A stretch of DNA of 5,571 nucleotides, taken from the NCBI GenBank assembly GCA_030625925.1, contig DAOUPY010000123.1, positions 1 through 5,571 on the forward strand, written 5' to 3'. Position numbers and translations under genes: made by a program. Under the pieces are notes generated by a model, which was given only the letters and a program-made list of their open reading frames with translations, did no database searches and had not been told where the DNA came from. Each line of letters opens with the position of its first letter. Position 1 is the first letter of the stretch. This stretch comes from Fusobacteriaceae bacterium (GTDB taxonomy: Bacteria; Fusobacteriota; Fusobacteriia; Fusobacteriales; Fusobacteriaceae). Below are positions 4,542 through 5,571 of the stretch, one piece after another.

Positions 4542-5126
4542 CTATCTATTCATCATATCTATAAAATATTTGTGTGTTTCAAGATTATCTGTCAATTCAG
4601 GATGATAAGATGTTGCCAATAGATTGTTTTCCCTGGCTGCCACTATTTTCCCATCGACCTCTCCTAATATTTCCACATCTTTCCCCACGCTTTCTATATA
4701 GGGGGCCCTTATGAACACCATGGGAATTTTATTTTCTATCCCCTTAAAAACGCCGTCAATCTTAAAACTTCCCAGCTGTCTTCCATAACCATTTCTTCTT
4801 ACCACAATATCCATAAGGGATAAATGGGTCGTTTTGTCGTTGGCTATCTCTCTCGCCAGTAAAATCATCCCGGCACAGGTCCCCCAAACAGGGAGGCCAT
4901 CTCTAATTTTTTGAATCAAAATTTCTTTTATCTTAAAATCTACCAAGAGTTTTCCTATGGCAGTACTCTCTCCTCCAGGAAGAATGAGGCTATCTATAGA
5001 ATTTAAATCTTCAACTTTTCTAATCTCAACCCCTATATGTCCAAGAGATCGTATAATCTCTATATGTTCTCGAAAAGCCCCCTGGAGTGCCAAAACTCCT
5101 ATATGTTTCATCTTAACTTGTTCCAT
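4542..5126 (-). CDS. pdxT: Pyridoxal 5'-phosphate synthase glutaminase subunit PdxT
   Basis: PdxT hydrolyses glutamine and channels the ammonia to PdxS for synthesis of pyridoxal 5'-phosphate (vitamin B6) in the cytoplasm. The 194-residue length is normal for the family. Class I glutamine amidotransferase features are complete: GVLALQGAFREH near the N-terminus (10-21), the oxyanion motif GGEST (51-55), the nucleophile Cys84 in GTCAGM, and His175 and Glu177 of the triad in YHPEL. The ATG at 5126 is chosen over the in-frame ATG at 5111 because AGAGGG (5139-5134), inside the end of pdxS, is seven bases upstream of it. The pdxS stop lies one base before this start, so the two subunits are probably translationally coupled. 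The gene ends at the shared terminator. Start choice is the only uncertainty. Confidence 0.97.
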   Translation of the reverse strand: MEQVKMKHIGVLALQGAFREHIEIIRSLGHIGVEIRKVEDLNSIDSLILPGGESTAIGKLLVDFKIKEILIQKIRDGLPVWGTCAGMILLAREIANDKTTHLSLMDIVVRRNGYGRQLGSFKIDGVFKGIENKIPMVFIRAPYIESVGKDVEILGEVDGKIVAARENNLLATSYHPELTDNLETHKYFIDMMNR

Positions 5127-5127
5127 C

Positions 5128-5571
5128 TTAGTACCCTCTATTAGCCATTAATTGATTATTATCTATAGAATAAACATTGATCCCTACCATGGCTTCCCCA
5201 AGGTTTGTAGAAATTTCAGCTAAAATTTTAGGATCATTGTAATGAGTTACAGCCTTAACTACAGCGGCAGCTCTTTTTCTAGGGTCACCAGATTTGAATA
5301 TTCCTGATCCTACAAATACTCCGTCACAACCAAGCTGCATCATCATGGCTGCATCAGCTGGTGTAGCTACACCGCCGGCGGCAAAGTTTACAACTGGAAG
5401 TTTACCATTTTCATGGATATATTCTACTAGATCTATCGGTGCTCCCAGCTCCTTGGCTGCATTGTAAAGCTCATCTTTTGAAAGCCCTTGAACTCTGCTT
5501 ATCTCATTGTTCATCATCCTCATATGTCTTACAGCTTCTATTACATCTCCCGTTCCAGGTTCCCCTTTGGT
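5128..5571 (-). CDS. pdxS: Pyridoxal 5'-phosphate synthase lyase subunit PdxS, C-terminal half, cut by the window edge
   Basis: The last 147 residues of a protein normally about 290 long are present; the N-terminal half, with the Lys that forms the ribose-5-phosphate Schiff base, is outside the window. PdxS builds pyridoxal 5'-phosphate from ribose 5-phosphate, glyceraldehyde 3-phosphate and ammonia, as a dodecamer decorated with PdxT. The fragment opens with TKGEPGTGD, holding the second lysine that corresponds to Lys149 of Bacillus subtilis PdxS. It then contains [14 protein letters not shown] (fragment residues 62-75) and VGSGIFKS (87-94), the phosphate-binding loops of the (beta/alpha)8 barrel, and ends in the usual RGY/RGW-type tail. 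An internal Met at 5523 is not the start, because conserved PdxS sequence continues upstream of it. The gene is co-directional with pdxT and one base from it; its promoter lies beyond the right edge. Confidence 0.97.
   Translation of the reverse strand, partial: TKGEPGTGDVIEAVRHMRMMNNEISRVQGLSKDELYNAAKELGAPIDLVEYIHENGKLPVVNFAAGGVATPADAAMMMQLGCDGVFVGSGIFKSGDPRKRAAAVVKAVTHYNDPKILAEISTNLGEAMVGINVYSIDNNQLMANRGY

Noticed and set aside
5097..5111. In-frame ATG at 5111 as the pdxT start, giving the family-like MKHIGVLALQG N-terminus
   Set aside because: No ribosome site precedes it, while AGAGGG is well placed for 5126. It remains a minor alternative.

Overview
The window is AT-rich and reads like part of the chromosome of an anaerobic bacterium. 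My best guess is Fusobacteriota (Ilyobacter/Propionigenium/Psychrilyobacter-like), with Clostridia as the alternative. The hints are a rubrerythrin with its rubredoxin domain at the N-terminus, strong AGGAGG-type ribosome binding sites, AT-rich codon use, and a lipoprotein with Ser after the lipidated Cys. This is inference from gene style, not from a marker gene. No mobile element, tRNA, rRNA or CRISPR array was seen.

Layout. (1) Positions 1-178, minus strand: start of a reverse-rubrerythrin gene (oxidative stress defence), running off the left edge, with a near-consensus promoter at 261-289. (2) A 208-bp divergent intergenic region carries palindromes near both promoters. (3) Positions 387-1607, plus strand: a flavoprotein of the HI0933/YhiN/BaiN family. 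(4) A 332-bp gap contains no gene, but has tandem 9-bp repeat units and a ~92-bp imperfect inverted repeat. (5) Positions 1940-2608, plus strand: an unrecognised, probably helical 222-residue protein. (6) A second gap of about 200 bp has the same 9-bp repeat family. (7) Positions 2815-4481, plus strand: a two-gene unit of tandemly duplicated cyclophilin-type prolyl isomerases, the first with an N-terminal membrane segment and the second a lipoprotein with a long C-terminal extension. (8) A strong bidirectional terminator lies at 4494-4541. (9) Positions 4542-5571, minus strand: pdxT and the C-terminal half of pdxS, the two-subunit pyridoxal 5'-phosphate synthase, convergent with the cyclophilins.

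The genes belong to separate jobs: redox defence and flavoenzyme, an orphan, protein folding, and vitamin B6. The most interesting point is the first cyclophilin. An in-frame GTG at 2938 with a perfect Shine-Dalgarno sequence lies just after the membrane segment and just before the catalytic domain, so one gene may make an anchored and a soluble enzyme. The duplicate next door supplies a lipid-anchored, exported version. The non-coding repeats at 1732-1875 and 2641-2780 are the other feature that ordinary annotation would miss. I found nothing that I can defend as a wholly new system.
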